A stretch of DNA of 64,000 nucleotides from Planctomycetota bacterium (GTDB lineage Bacteria > Planctomycetota > Phycisphaerae > Sedimentisphaerales > Anaerobacaceae): the NCBI GenBank assembly GCA_019456145.1, contig VRUL01000010.1, forward strand, positions 96,943 through 160,942, read 5' to 3'. Shown piece after piece: positions 1 through 8,766 of the stretch. The first letter of the stretch is position 1, and every line of letters starts with the position of its first letter. Made by a program: the position numbers and the translations under genes. The notes below the pieces were generated by a model that worked only from the letters and a program-made list of their open reading frames with translations, was not told where the DNA came from and made no database searches.

Positions 1-574
1 TCCCTTTAAAAAAATCCTTAACCTTACCCTTAGGCTTCATGCTGGATGTATCTAATTCAACTCCCTGAATCGGAGCGTTATTAGAACATCCCCAGTAATA
101 ATACGCTCTGCCGTCATCATCACAAAATAAAGCCGGATCCCAAGTCGGTATGCTTTTTTTGGCCAGTTCCCATTTGCCGGATTTTGGATCGGTACTTTTA
201 TAAAACAAACCGGTCCTCCTGGATGAAGGAATGAAATAAACCTCTTCGCCAACTACCGTTACCGCCGGCGCGGTGGGATGATCAGGCAATTCTGATTTTT
301 CCTCAGGTATCAAAATCCAGTTAACCAAATCTGAGGAATACCAGTATTCACTTGACCCGGTAGAAAACAAAAAATATGAATCTTTAAACAAAACAATAAC
401 CGGGTCAGCCGCCATTCTCCTGGAAGGCTTTCCTGGTGTAAAGCGATATTCAATATTTAAGGGATTACACAATGTCAGCGGTTGCCGGTTATCCTTTCTA
501 CCGGCCTCATCGCTATGAGAAACAGTTGAAATTGTTATTGCGATAATCATAGTCAAGTGAATTATGGTCTTCAT
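1..574 (-). CDS. Glycoside hydrolase family 43-like secreted protein, 3' end outside window
   Basis: An uninterrupted minus-strand frame runs from an ATG at 574 off the left edge, giving 191 residues of the N-terminal part. It opens with a short hydrophobic signal peptide (MKTIIHLTMIIAITIS). The motif ADPVIVLFKDSYFLFST near residue 55 and the later WDPALFCDDDGRAYYYWG are typical of the five-bladed propeller of GH43 glycosidases, where the DP aspartate is the likely general base. The family cleaves arabinan, xylan and similar side chains. The remaining blades and the catalytic acid lie outside the window, so substrate and activity cannot be judged. The next gene on the same strand is a sulfatase, which fits a polysaccharide-use locus. 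Confidence 0.8.
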   Translation of the reverse strand, partial: MKTIIHLTMIIAITISTVSHSDEAGRKDNRQPLTLCNPLNIEYRFTPGKPSRRMAADPVIVLFKDSYFLFSTGSSEYWYSSDLVNWILIPEEKSELPDHPTAPAVTVVGEEVYFIPSSRRTGLFYKSTDPKSGKWELAKKSIPTWDPALFCDDDGRAYYYWGCSNNAPIQGVELDTSSMKPKGKVKDFFKG

Positions 575-758
575 TGTGCAATTCTCCAAACAAATCATGT
601 TTTACATTTTAACTGCGCCGCTGAAGTTCTTTTCTAATAGAATATTACATCCATCTAACAATTCAATCTTTCCGGCTGCTCGATATTGCGTGTGCAACTT
701 GTTGCACACGATACGAGATTCCGGCTCAAGTTTGTATCTTTGTAGTACTATGCACCGG

Positions 759-2318
759 CTATATCTTACGTCCGACGTTTGCCCGCCATTTTTCCCACAT
801 CTGGCTCATCTGTTTGGCCCTTTCGGGAAATCGAGCGGCAAGGTTGTTTAATTCGGTCCTGTCCTTGGCCATGTCGTATAGCTCCCAGTCCGAATTGCCG
901 TATTTGACAAGTTTGAAGTTGCCAATACGGATGGCTTTTCCCCTTCCGAACTGCCAATAGAGAATATCATGGGGCTTTCTCTTTTTGCCTTTGAAGATGG
1001 GCAAGAGGGACTTTCCCACCGGGCGTTTAAGTTTTCTGTCGTTAATTTCGTCTGGATAGCCGGCGCCGGTGATGTCCATGAAAGTCGGCAGGATGTCGAT
1101 GATATGGCCTACCTGATCGGTGATTTGTCCGGGCTTGATGACGGCAGGCCAGTGGGCAATAAAGGGGGTGCAGTTACCACCTTCGTAATCGGTCGATTTG
1201 TATTTGCGATATGGTGTATTGCTTGCATTGGCCCAAGCAGGTCCCAGGGCGCGATAGCCCTCCAGTGGTCCCGGCGGGATGTTGGGGGTTTTGTCGGGAG
1301 TTTCTGAGCAACCGCCGTTATCGGAGAGAAAGAGGACTAACGTATTTTGCCATCTTCCAATTTCCTTGAGCTTTGCAAAAATCCGACCTATACCATAATC
1401 CATTCGTTCAATCATGGCAGCATATACGGCCATCTTCAGGTCCTCGGCGTCCTGCTTTGGCTTGCTGAGCGAATCCCATTTCTTTACACCCTTGTCTCGC
1501 GGTGAATTCCCGAACTTCGGGTCCAACATGCCTATCTCTATCTGGCGTTTGTAGCGCGTTTCGCGGATTTTGTCCCAGCCGACCATGTATTTTCCTCGGT
1601 ATTTAGCGATGTCATCGGGCCAGGCGTGCAGGGGATAATGAGGTGCGGTAAACGGAAGATATAACAGAATGGGCTTATCTTCTTTGCCATATTCATCGAG
1701 TCTTTCAATGGCGTACTGCGTAAAGGCATCGGTAGTGTAGAAATCCTTTTGCTCGGGGACATAGCCCATGATGGTCTTACCCTCGATGGCCCAACGGCGC
1801 GGCGAGGGTCTTTTCCTGCCCGGCTTTCCTTCGCCCGGTCTGGCTTTTGTTCCGGGATTCCAGAAATTACAGCACCCATCTGCCAGGCCGAAATAGCGGT
1901 CGAATCCGCGAGTTGTCGGAAGTGGATTTTGATGCCATTTGCCCGTTGCAATTGTTCGATAACCGGCTGGACGCAGCAGCTCGGCGAAAGTCGCGCCATT
2001 TTCCATGTTCTTTACTCCGACAGCCTGCTCGTACTGGCCTGTCAAGAGAGATGCGCGAGTGGGACTGCACTTGGCGCAGTTGTAAAACTGTGTAAAACGC
2101 ATCCCGCCTGCGGCAAGAGAGTCGAGGTTTGGTGTATTGATCTCGCCGCCATAACAGCCGATATCGGAATAGCCCATGTCGTCAGCCATGATCAAAAGGA
2201 TGTTGGGCTGCTTTGCTTTTGCCGCCTGCAATGTTGGAGCCATAGCAGAGATTATTAAAAGGCCGGTAGCTTTCAGAAATTCCCTTCGATTTATCATGTG
2301 ATTTTTCCTATCGGTCAA
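759..2318 (-). CDS. Arylsulfatase (formylglycine-dependent, Tat-exported)
   Basis: This 519-residue protein belongs to the alkaline-phosphatase-like sulfatase family. It has an NRREFLKATG Tat-like leader, a metal-binding LLIMADDMGYSD near residue 45, and the sulfatase signature CSPTRASLLTG, whose Cys becomes formylglycine. The conserved FLSDNGG follows in the middle. It should hydrolyse sulfate esters, probably on polysaccharide, outside the cytoplasm. The longest frame starts at TTG with AAGGAG six bases upstream. An ATG at 2297, seven codons later and just before the RR motif, also has an AGGA. It lies between the GH43-like gene and the amidohydrolase on the same strand. Substrate is not readable from sequence. 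Confidence 0.9.
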   Translation of the reverse strand: MTDRKNHMINRREFLKATGLLIISAMAPTLQAAKAKQPNILLIMADDMGYSDIGCYGGEINTPNLDSLAAGGMRFTQFYNCAKCSPTRASLLTGQYEQAVGVKNMENGATFAELLRPAGYRTIATGKWHQNPLPTTRGFDRYFGLADGCCNFWNPGTKARPGEGKPGRKRPSPRRWAIEGKTIMGYVPEQKDFYTTDAFTQYAIERLDEYGKEDKPILLYLPFTAPHYPLHAWPDDIAKYRGKYMVGWDKIRETRYKRQIEIGMLDPKFGNSPRDKGVKKWDSLSKPKQDAEDLKMAVYAAMIERMDYGIGRIFAKLKEIGRWQNTLVLFLSDNGGCSETPDKTPNIPPGPLEGYRALGPAWANASNTPYRKYKSTDYEGGNCTPFIAHWPAVIKPGQITDQVGHIIDILPTFMDITGAGYPDEINDRKLKRPVGKSLLPIFKGKKRKPHDILYWQFGRGKAIRIGNFKLVKYGNSDWELYDMAKDRTELNNLAARFPERAKQMSQMWEKWRANVGRKI

Positions 2319-2390
2319 CCTTAACTCCTTAATTGGGATTTACCATATAACAATTGTATACCATTGCTATTCTCCTGGAATTGATGCGAT

Positions 2391-3554
2391 TCATCGCACC
2401 GGACCTAACTGCGATCCCGAAGTAATTGCCTGAAATTTCTGACTTTTGAGAATCTTTATCGCGTTGTCCCTGTATACTTTCCTGAGCACCCGATCATTCA
2501 AAGCCAGACCATGCAGGGGCCAATGGTAGCTGAATTGCTCCCACGCGTAGAAGTGCTCATCAGCCGATTCCAGAATGCGGAATGTAAGCCGATACATCCC
2601 GGCATTAAATCCCATGTCGGTCCCGTAGACAAGTCGGTCCTGGTACTTCTGGTAAAAGCGGGCAACAAACCTGGGAATGGCGGCAGTCTCAGCGTACCGG
2701 GCCGAGATGTCCGCGTACAAGTTAGGATACTTCTCGAATAGTCTCCCGAGCCGGCCCAGATCATCGGAGCAATTGGCAAAGTGACAGGCGATAAACGTCG
2801 TGCCGGGGTGCCGTTTGATCCCACGCTCCAGGATTTCCAGCATGCCTGAGTGGTTCACAATGTTGGGCTTATTGTCTAACCTCCATTTGTAGGCGTTCAT
2901 CAGTCCATCGTTTTTGGCATCCATTGGCTCATACATCCAATACGGGTCGGCCACATGGATATTCACCGGCATCTTCAATTGGGCACATTTGGCCAACAGT
3001 TGGTCCATACGAGGATCGTCGAGATGCATTCCTATGGCCTTAGTCGGTTTGCTGTAAAACAGGCCGCTGCCCTTGTCACCGAGTTCGCCGACCCCGCGGG
3101 CACCGACCTTGTGACAACGCTCTAACTCGGTGACCGCTGCGGGTCCGAAACCAGGCTTGTCATAACCCGTATAATCCAATCCGCACCACAGTTCAAAGCG
3201 ATCCGGGTACCTGGCGTATTTGGCATAAATCTCATCAAACGCCTTGCCCGTGGTCCCGGTTAATATGATAGCTTTATCAATTCCCACTTCATCCATTATC
3301 CTGACCCATCGGGCAATCTGCTCCGGAGTCTTTGCGTATGCATGGGAGTGCATGTCAACGACGGGATATTTCGCCTTGTCAACTGATGTCCTGGGAATCC
3401 TGTAGATGGACCTCGGGCGAAAATCCTTGAGCAGCAATGTCTCGGGTGAAGAACTGTCTTTCGCAAAAGCCGCTTGTGATGAACAGGTTACCAGGAACGA
3501 TAGAACAGTGAAAAAGACAAAGCGGTTTCTTTGACAAGCTGTCATAGGCCTCAT
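2391..3554 (-). CDS. Secreted metal-dependent amidohydrolase (Amidohydro_2 type)
   Basis: The ATG at 3554 is preferred over an in-frame upstream start because it follows an AAGGAAA ribosome site and opens a signal peptide ending near QAAFAKD. The 387-residue product is a TIM-barrel hydrolase. The first metal motif is VDMHSHAYA (HxH), followed by NIHVADP, a late histidine in ACHFANCSDD and the aspartate of YGTDMGFN, the usual ligand order of the family. Members hydrolyse or decarboxylate small ring compounds or lactones. In planctomycetes they often sit near sulfatases and glycosidases, as here. The specific substrate is unknown. It is 53 bases downstream of the beta-helix gene and probably cotranscribed with it. 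Confidence 0.8.
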   Translation of the reverse strand: MRPMTACQRNRFVFFTVLSFLVTCSSQAAFAKDSSSPETLLLKDFRPRSIYRIPRTSVDKAKYPVVDMHSHAYAKTPEQIARWVRIMDEVGIDKAIILTGTTGKAFDEIYAKYARYPDRFELWCGLDYTGYDKPGFGPAAVTELERCHKVGARGVGELGDKGSGLFYSKPTKAIGMHLDDPRMDQLLAKCAQLKMPVNIHVADPYWMYEPMDAKNDGLMNAYKWRLDNKPNIVNHSGMLEILERGIKRHPGTTFIACHFANCSDDLGRLGRLFEKYPNLYADISARYAETAAIPRFVARFYQKYQDRLVYGTDMGFNAGMYRLTFRILESADEHFYAWEQFSYHWPLHGLALNDRVLRKVYRDNAIKILKSQKFQAITSGSQLGPVR

Positions 3555-3607
3555 AGCATATTTCCTTTCGTAACGGGTTCGTCGAGCCTTGGTGTTAAGT
3601 TCAACGA

Positions 3608-5014
3608 TCACTTATGATTCTCATCCTTTGTCTGCTCCAATAGCATTTCGGTACACGGGTCGGCCGGCACTTTAACTTCCTGGAATTCATAGGGACCAAC
3701 ATCAACGCCAATTCCCTGGGGACGCCGGATGCCGTTGATGTCGATTTTTGGCGCAGAAATAATACTGCCGGCATCGATTGCGGGACTGCCCTGCCTGTGA
3801 CGCATGTCATATTTTCGAGGATTGCGAAAATACCGGTTTGGATACCTAACCACGATATTATGGTCAACTGTGTTATTGGCTCTGGGGCAATTGATTTGCG
3901 AATCGACCAGATTGTTGCGTATCACGGTATTTTCCGTTGTTGTCTTGCCATGCGTGATGCCTGTCAGAATCCCGGCGAAGTAATGGCCGCCGTACGGATT
4001 GTATGCCAGGTTGTTAATTATGACGCCGTTTTGGCAACCACTGATTGTGATGCCATGATGATGTTGGACTAAAACCAGATTATTCTCAATACGCCAGTTG
4101 ACCGCCGGGATATCAAAGTTGCAAATGCCCTGCGGGCTGCCAATCAGCGGATTGCTGACCGCGTCGTCCCAGGCAATCACGGAGTTGCCGCGCACCACGG
4201 CATTTACTATCGGCGTAGTCTTGTCCCTGCCGCGATGGAACTGGATTCCGTCGTCGTGGTTGGCGTTGACCTTATAGAAGTACTTCAAGCTGTTGCCCAG
4301 AAGGGACGCATTGTCGGCCGAACAAACAATCCCGTCACCAGCAATGTGTTCGATGGAATTACGCTCAACCGTAAACCTGTCACCGCTGATTATAATACCG
4401 TGATTGACATATCTAAGCGTGTTGTTTCGAATCTTAATTCTGTCTCCAATGACGGAAATCCCATAGCAGACCAGGCTGTCCCATTGTTTGGCCGACCATG
4501 AATTGGCATCTTCTGAAGAGTAGAGAGTGTTATTCTCGATTATAAAGTCGGTACTCGGGCCGTCCCAGTTTACAACATAGATGATGCGGTCGCGTTTATA
4601 CTCAGGGGCGAAACCGGGGGAGACTGTCAAACCTCGAATGATCCACTTGCCGGCTGCCGAGAAAAATACGCGCCTTACCTTTGGCTTGTGCCCTTTTTGG
4701 GCGGCAATTGTAATAAAGTCGTCGTTATAAGCTCTCCGGTAGTAAATCTCTCCGTGGTAGCCCGAACGAAGCAGGATAGAATCGCCGGCCTTTACAGGCG
4801 CTTGGGGGTTCTTGAGACGGCCTATAGTGTCACGCGTCTGTATTAGATTCTGCTTAAATACCTGCTCAATAGTGCGCCATGGATGCTCTGCGGAACCGTC
4901 GTTATTCATGTCTCCCTTGACAGGATCAACATAGAAAACCGAGGCGTGCAGTACACCGGCTGCCAAACACTCAAGAGCGAATGCTACTAAGAAGCTTGAA
5001 GCACGCAATCTCAT
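3608..5014 (-). CDS. Secreted right-handed parallel beta-helix protein
   Basis: The ATG at 5014 is chosen because AGGGGG lies seven bases upstream and the product then begins with a clean signal peptide (MRLRASSFLVAFALECLAAG). The roughly 445-residue mature part starts with FYVDPVKGDMNNDGS and HPWRTIEQ, a common opening for pectin-lyase-fold proteins. It then carries repeated asparagine-rich turns such as IIENNTLYSS, IKIRNNTLRY, VERNSIEHI and RIENNLVLV. The C-terminus has GSPAIDAG and GVDVGPYE, typical of PbH1 proteins of this phylum. The fold is found in polysaccharide lyases and binding proteins; no catalytic motif can be assigned. Its place upstream of an amidohydrolase and sulfatase suggests polysaccharide processing. 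Confidence 0.78.
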   Translation of the reverse strand: MRLRASSFLVAFALECLAAGVLHASVFYVDPVKGDMNNDGSAEHPWRTIEQVFKQNLIQTRDTIGRLKNPQAPVKAGDSILLRSGYHGEIYYRRAYNDDFITIAAQKGHKPKVRRVFFSAAGKWIIRGLTVSPGFAPEYKRDRIIYVVNWDGPSTDFIIENNTLYSSEDANSWSAKQWDSLVCYGISVIGDRIKIRNNTLRYVNHGIIISGDRFTVERNSIEHIAGDGIVCSADNASLLGNSLKYFYKVNANHDDGIQFHRGRDKTTPIVNAVVRGNSVIAWDDAVSNPLIGSPQGICNFDIPAVNWRIENNLVLVQHHHGITISGCQNGVIINNLAYNPYGGHYFAGILTGITHGKTTTENTVIRNNLVDSQINCPRANNTVDHNIVVRYPNRYFRNPRKYDMRHRQGSPAIDAGSIISAPKIDINGIRRPQGIGVDVGPYEFQEVKVPADPCTEMLLEQTKDENHK

Positions 5015-5489
5015 CCTAACGCCCCCTGGCCATGTTGGCTGATCGGGTAGTATGAATTGACTTTTTCGCGAACGGGCAGGATTTTCAGCAGACTTTACAC
5101 ACCCGGCTATATACGCCAATAGACCCGGATACCGTTACCTACCCTGCAGAACTCTATTCATTTGAATACGCCAGCTTAATTTGCCAAAGACTGATTATAC
5201 ATGATTCGGAGGACGTGTCAACATGTCTGCCACAATAATAAACACAGATTTACACGAATCAGCACAAAGGGCTACCTGGAAAATAGGCAAGGATCTCAAG
5301 GAGAAATCAAATATCAAAAATTAAAATGTAAAATTGTGGAATCGCTGCGCGATAGATTTCAAATTTTTTTGCCACATAAGACGCAGGTGGATTGAACTTT
5401 TCGGTGAAAAGGTACCGGACACCTTTAATTCCCCGGACACCTTTAATTCCCCAGGGAAATCCAGAGGTCTTGAGAACAGGGCAGTCGAG
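5015..5489. other. Gene-poor stretch with dispersed repeat motifs
   Basis: No convincing gene is seen between the beta-helix start and the small membrane ORF. The stretch holds a segment near 5242 (AACACAGATTTACACGAATC) that resembles one at 63554-63580, and two tandem copies of a GGACACCTTTAATT unit at 5415-5451. Both look like dispersed intergenic repeats. Confidence 0.5.
5415..5451 (+). repeat. Two tandem copies of the GGACACCTTTAATT repeat
   Basis: The unit CCGGACACCTTTAATTCC occurs twice back to back after GGTA. The same core occurs several times at 63832-64000, after GTA, with the ending ATTACC instead of ATTCC. The shared core and shared flank mark one dispersed short-repeat family. 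Confidence 0.75.
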
Positions 5490-5729
5490 ATGGCATCTTC
5501 CTCCAATAAACCTGCTTATTTATTAAAGTACAGATACGGGATATATCTTCCAATAGCGATTTCTGCGTGTCCGGGATTTTATGGTTTTGTTCTTTTTATG
5601 CTTGGTGGAGATGCTCTGATCTTTTACTTGTTTTTGATTATCTCGGCATTGGGAGTGTTATATCATCGCCCGAAAAAGGAAGAAATTATTGCGCTGCTCC
5701 ACAAGGAAAAAGCACATGAGCAAAGCTAA
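5490..5729 (+). CDS. Small putative membrane protein
   Basis: A 79-residue frame starting at ATG 5490 encodes two hydrophobic segments (about residues 17-41 and 44-61) followed by a charged tail, HRPKKEEIIALLHKEK. The composition looks coding rather than random. The ribosome site is weak: only a loose GGGCAG is visible upstream. An in-frame upstream extension translates the GGACACC repeat and is unlikely to be real. No family is recognised. Confidence 0.4.
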   Translation: MASSSNKPAYLLKYRYGIYLPIAISACPGFYGFVLFMLGGDALIFYLFLIISALGVLYHRPKKEEIIALLHKEKAHEQS

Positions 5730-5834
5730 GGGCGTGCGGGCAATGGTGGAAATCAAAAATCAAAATGCAAAGAGAAAAAATTCGTTGTTCATAGTATGGG
5801 GGGGGGTTCACATTCAAGATTTAAGATTTCCTAT

Positions 5835-6434
5835 TTAATCCCTTCTTCTCCTGTTAATATAGTTCACGATGGGCAGACCAACCAAAAACAGAATGAGCGT
5901 CGCAGGCTCAGGGACAGCGACGGCGTCCAAACTGTACCAATAGCCATCAGCCATCGGCATTCCAAAGTGGCCAATGAGGTGAACCGAATCGTCTATGAAG
6001 GTCAGACCGAGGTAGATATCGGCGCCCGGGAAACTTGGGATGTTTCTCTCCAACACAAAGTCGATGGTCGTATCGCTGACATAAGTACTTTCCAGTTCGG
6101 TCATGCTAAAGAGGACGGATAGGCTCTGTGTAAACGAAAGATCACCTTGGTCGTAATCATAATAGGGGATCTCCTCGCTGAGGGTTGCATCAACCTGCTC
6201 GAACGAGGCGATACCCGCATCGAAATCTACACTTAACCGGAACTGTCCCTCAATAGAAAAGGTTCCAAAGCCTTGGCCGTCAATCCCGCCGCTTGTACGC
6301 AGAGCATTCGGGTTCGGGAGAAACTCATACGTGGTCGTCATGGTCGTCGTTCCTCCCGCGCATTCTGATAAGGCTAATATAACTATGCCGACACAAACCA
6401 GCTTCTTCAGGATTTTCTTTGTTTCCCCCATCAT
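5835..6434 (-). CDS. PEP-CTERM sorted secreted protein
   Basis: The 199-residue protein starts at an ATG preceded by AGGAG. It has a signal peptide (MMGETKKILKKLVC, then a hydrophobic run) and a mature beta-rich domain without recognised family. It ends with VPEPATLILFLVGLPIV and an RRRRD tail, the classic PEP-CTERM arrangement of Pro-Glu-Pro, membrane span and basic cluster. In the known system an exosortase cleaves this tail and the protein is sorted to the envelope or extracellular matrix. No exosortase is present in the window. The signal-peptide DNA is nearly identical to that of the upstream neighbour although the mature domains differ. Confidence 0.8.
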   Translation of the reverse strand: MMGETKKILKKLVCVGIVILALSECAGGTTTMTTTYEFLPNPNALRTSGGIDGQGFGTFSIEGQFRLSVDFDAGIASFEQVDATLSEEIPYYDYDQGDLSFTQSLSVLFSMTELESTYVSDTTIDFVLERNIPSFPGADIYLGLTFIDDSVHLIGHFGMPMADGYWYSLDAVAVPEPATLILFLVGLPIVNYINRRRRD

Positions 6435-6440
6435 TTTACT
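6373..6440 (-). repeat. Signal-peptide cassette, copy 1
   Basis: These 68 bases match 7012-7079 with only two differences by eye. They cover the ribosome-site spacer, the start codon and most of the signal peptide of a PEP-CTERM gene. Homology stops abruptly where the mature domain begins. Confidence 0.85.
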
Positions 6441-6470
6441 CGGCTCCTTTCATTTCACTTTTAGATATAT

Positions 6471-7073
6471 TTAATTCCTTCTTTTCTTCTTACAAAGTAA
6501 TAAACTCCCAAAACCCATTCCAAATAAAACTAAGGAACCAGGTTCTGGGATTATAGTAATATCAATAGCAACGCTTGTATCTATTTCATTAGAAATGCCT
6601 TCTATCCCTTGAAAAACTCCTGAAACTCTATATACACCTGGTGAAACCTGAGTATCATCTCCAATCTCTGGTGTTCCTTGGTGATCGATTTGAGTCCAAG
6701 TATAAGTAAATTCCATAGTTTCATCCATTTCTAATCGAAAAACTACAGGCCCCAGAGGCCCTCCCCCATACCAATGAAATGACCAAATTTCCCTGAAATT
6801 TTCTCCTTCGTTTGCTGTAACAAGGATATCCCATATAGGGAAAAAACCAATAACATCGAATACTTCGTCTCTCAAATTAGTAACCCTATATAGAAGCTCC
6901 ACGCCTTCCCCCAAATCATAAACAGATTTGTCCGTCTGTATGTAATATTCTATGTCGTCTACAACTATGGAATTAGAATTTACGAGAGTCGCTTTGGCAG
7001 GTACTGCCGAAGCTAATATCACTATGCCGGCACAAACCAGCTTCTTCAGGATTTTCTTTGTTTCCCCCATCAT
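6471..7073 (-). CDS. PEP-CTERM sorted secreted protein
   Basis: The ATG at 7073 is chosen over one 33 bases upstream because it lies seven bases after GAGGG and matches the start of the neighbouring PEP-CTERM gene. The 200-residue product has the same leader (MMGETKKILKKLVCAG), a mature domain with YRVTNLRDEVFDV and PGVYRVSGVFQG that looks like an Ig-type beta sandwich, and a C-terminal IPEPGSLVLFGMGFGSLLL followed by CKKKRRN. This is a standard exosortase sorting tail. It probably forms a two-gene unit with the downstream gene (37-base gap). Function is unknown beyond export. Confidence 0.8.
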   Translation of the reverse strand: MMGETKKILKKLVCAGIVILASAVPAKATLVNSNSIVVDDIEYYIQTDKSVYDLGEGVELLYRVTNLRDEVFDVIGFFPIWDILVTANEGENFREIWSFHWYGGGPLGPVVFRLEMDETMEFTYTWTQIDHQGTPEIGDDTQVSPGVYRVSGVFQGIEGISNEIDTSVAIDITIIPEPGSLVLFGMGFGSLLLCKKKRRN

Positions 7074-7079
7074 TTTACT
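7012..7079 (-). repeat. Signal-peptide cassette, copy 2
   Basis: This is the partner of 6373-6440, the same length with two mismatches. It covers the start and signal peptide of the second PEP-CTERM gene. Confidence 0.85.
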
Positions 7080-7499
7080 GCCCTCATTTTGGACCAATGC
7101 GGTCATTAAGCGTTCGTAATGAAAACGTTATCTCCTGGCCTGTTTCAACAGGTACAAAATCCCGTAGTTGTTATCATTCAATTCTAAAACCTTTAAGCAG
7201 TTGTGTCAAATAAAAATTTTTGAAGATTTTTTTACCACTAATTTTAGCCTTCAAAGCGGCTTTTACTGGTTTTCATCTCTAAGCCAGTGGAGAGATAATT
7301 TCAGATTTCAAATTGCCAGGAAATGGTGGATACGATCCAGGCTACCTCACTGGCAAAGCGGTGATAATGTTGCGAAATAAGAAGAAAAAAATCTTGATTT
7401 ACCAATGTTAACCTGGTATTATATTGTATCTGCTGCCCAGCTACACCGGGCAGCCGGGAAAAGATAGAAGTGCAGGCTATATAACCGGGGGAACAAAAA
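7074..7499. other. Divergent intergenic region
   Basis: The region separates the leftward PEP-CTERM genes from the rightward FGE-like gene. A short frame at 7168-7380 has no ribosome site and looks random. The only feature supported is a sigma70-type promoter near 7394-7422. Confidence 0.5.
7394..7422 (+). promoter_or_regulatory. Sigma70-type promoter for the FGE-like gene
   Basis: TTGATT and TATTAT are separated by exactly 17 bases, with TGG directly before the -10 box (extended -10). The start codon of the next gene is 78 bases downstream. Confidence 0.55.
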
Positions 7500-8603
7500 A
7501 TGTGGGGGAAGGATCCATATATTCTTATTACTTTCGCTGTGATTACAATTTCAGGTCACTTTGCAACCGCGGCCTGTCCGTCGGCTGACGTTACCGGGAA
7601 CTGCTTTGTCGACTTTGAGGATTTCGCCGTGATGGCGAACCAGTGGCTCAGCGGCGACGCCAATATCCCGGATGATATGGCATATATACCGCACGGCGGA
7701 TTTGCAATGGGAGACCTTTTTGGAGAAGGCAGTCTTTCCGAAGTGCCCGTCCACGCGGTATTGCTTGGCGGAATCTTTATGAGTAAATACGAGACGACCA
7801 ATCGGCAGTACTGCGATTATCTTAACGAAGCAAATTCCTCAGGTCAGATAAAAGTCGTAAGCGGTATAGTCTACGCATCATCAGACGCCGGGGACAGCTA
7901 CCCTTATTGTGATACGAGCATTTATGATACTGATAGTCAGATTGACTATTCAGGCGGGGTTTTCAGCGTAAGAACCAAGGGCGGCCGAGATATGTCGGAT
8001 GACCCCATGGTCGAGGTAAGCTGGTACGGGGCGGCGGCATACTGCAACCGGCGAAGCAGTCGGGAAGGTAAAGAGCTTTGCTACAACCTTTCAACCTGGG
8101 AATGCGATTTTTCCAAACACGGCTACCGCCTACCCACGGAGGCCGAATGGGAATACGCCGCCCGTGGAGGCGAGCAGTATCCGTATTACCGCTTTTCCCG
8201 GGGGGATACCATCTCGCACAGTCAGGCGAATTACTACAGTTACTGGGAAGGGGGCAGTCCGTATTACCCCTACGATGTAAATCCGACAGAGGGTTTTCAT
8301 TCGGCATACAACGATGCTAATTTTCCCTATACGGCCCCTGTCGGCAGTTTCTCAGCCAATGGTTACGGGCTCTATGATATGACGGGCAATGTCTTTGAGT
8401 ATTGTAATGACTGGTACGATTCAAATTACTACAGCACAAGTCCATACTATAATCCACTGGGTCCTGTCAGCGGTTCTTTTTGTATTGTCCGGGGCGGCAG
8501 TTGGGACTCTCTTGCGGAATACTGCCGGGTCGCGTACCGCAACCTCAGCAACCGCAACAGCCGATTCTACGACAGCGGTTTTCGTGTTGTCCTGTCCGAT
8601 TAG
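7500..8603 (+). CDS. Secreted FGE/SUMF1-fold protein with dockerin-like N-terminus
   Basis: The 367-residue protein has a ribosome site (GGGGGA) and a signal peptide. Next comes a dockerin-like EF-hand segment (DVTGNCFVDFEDFAVMANQW), then a complete formylglycine-generating-enzyme-type domain from about residue 60. Diagnostic motifs are GGFAMGD, YETTNRQYC, VSWYGAAAYC, YRLPTEAEWEYAARGG, LYDMTGNVFEYCNDWY and IVRGGSWDS near the end. True FGEs carry two cysteines five residues apart in the last block. Here position 337 is Ser and only Cys342 remains, so copper binding and sulfatase maturation are unlikely. It is more likely a secreted binding or structural member of the fold. The sulfatases nearby would need maturation from elsewhere. 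Confidence 0.85.
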   Translation: MWGKDPYILITFAVITISGHFATAACPSADVTGNCFVDFEDFAVMANQWLSGDANIPDDMAYIPHGGFAMGDLFGEGSLSEVPVHAVLLGGIFMSKYETTNRQYCDYLNEANSSGQIKVVSGIVYASSDAGDSYPYCDTSIYDTDSQIDYSGGVFSVRTKGGRDMSDDPMVEVSWYGAAAYCNRRSSREGKELCYNLSTWECDFSKHGYRLPTEAEWEYAARGGEQYPYYRFSRGDTISHSQANYYSYWEGGSPYYPYDVNPTEGFHSAYNDANFPYTAPVGSFSANGYGLYDMTGNVFEYCNDWYDSNYYSTSPYYNPLGPVSGSFCIVRGGSWDSLAEYCRVAYRNLSNRNSRFYDSGFRVVLSD

Positions 8604-8709
8604 AGGCTTTGACTCTAACGGACGAACGGATTTTTAATCTTTTGCCCTATTAATCGTGGGAACAACGGGATTTCTATATCAAGAGGCAGGGTTTTTCGTT
8701 TATTTTTCC

Positions 8710-8737
8710 TTGCTTTACAAGGACGATAATATATAAT
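8710..8737 (+). promoter_or_regulatory. Sigma70-type promoter for the HEAT protein gene
   Basis: TTGCTT and TATAAT are spaced by 16 bases and lie about 30 bases before the ATG at 8767. The short leader contains the strong ribosome site GAAAGGAGG. Confidence 0.5.
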
Positions 8738-8766
8738 TTTATTAGCCTTTTGAAAGGAGGCGAGCA

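Noticed and set aside
7168..7380. 70-residue frame upstream of the FGE-like gene
   Set aside because: No ribosome site and random-looking composition in a divergent promoter region.
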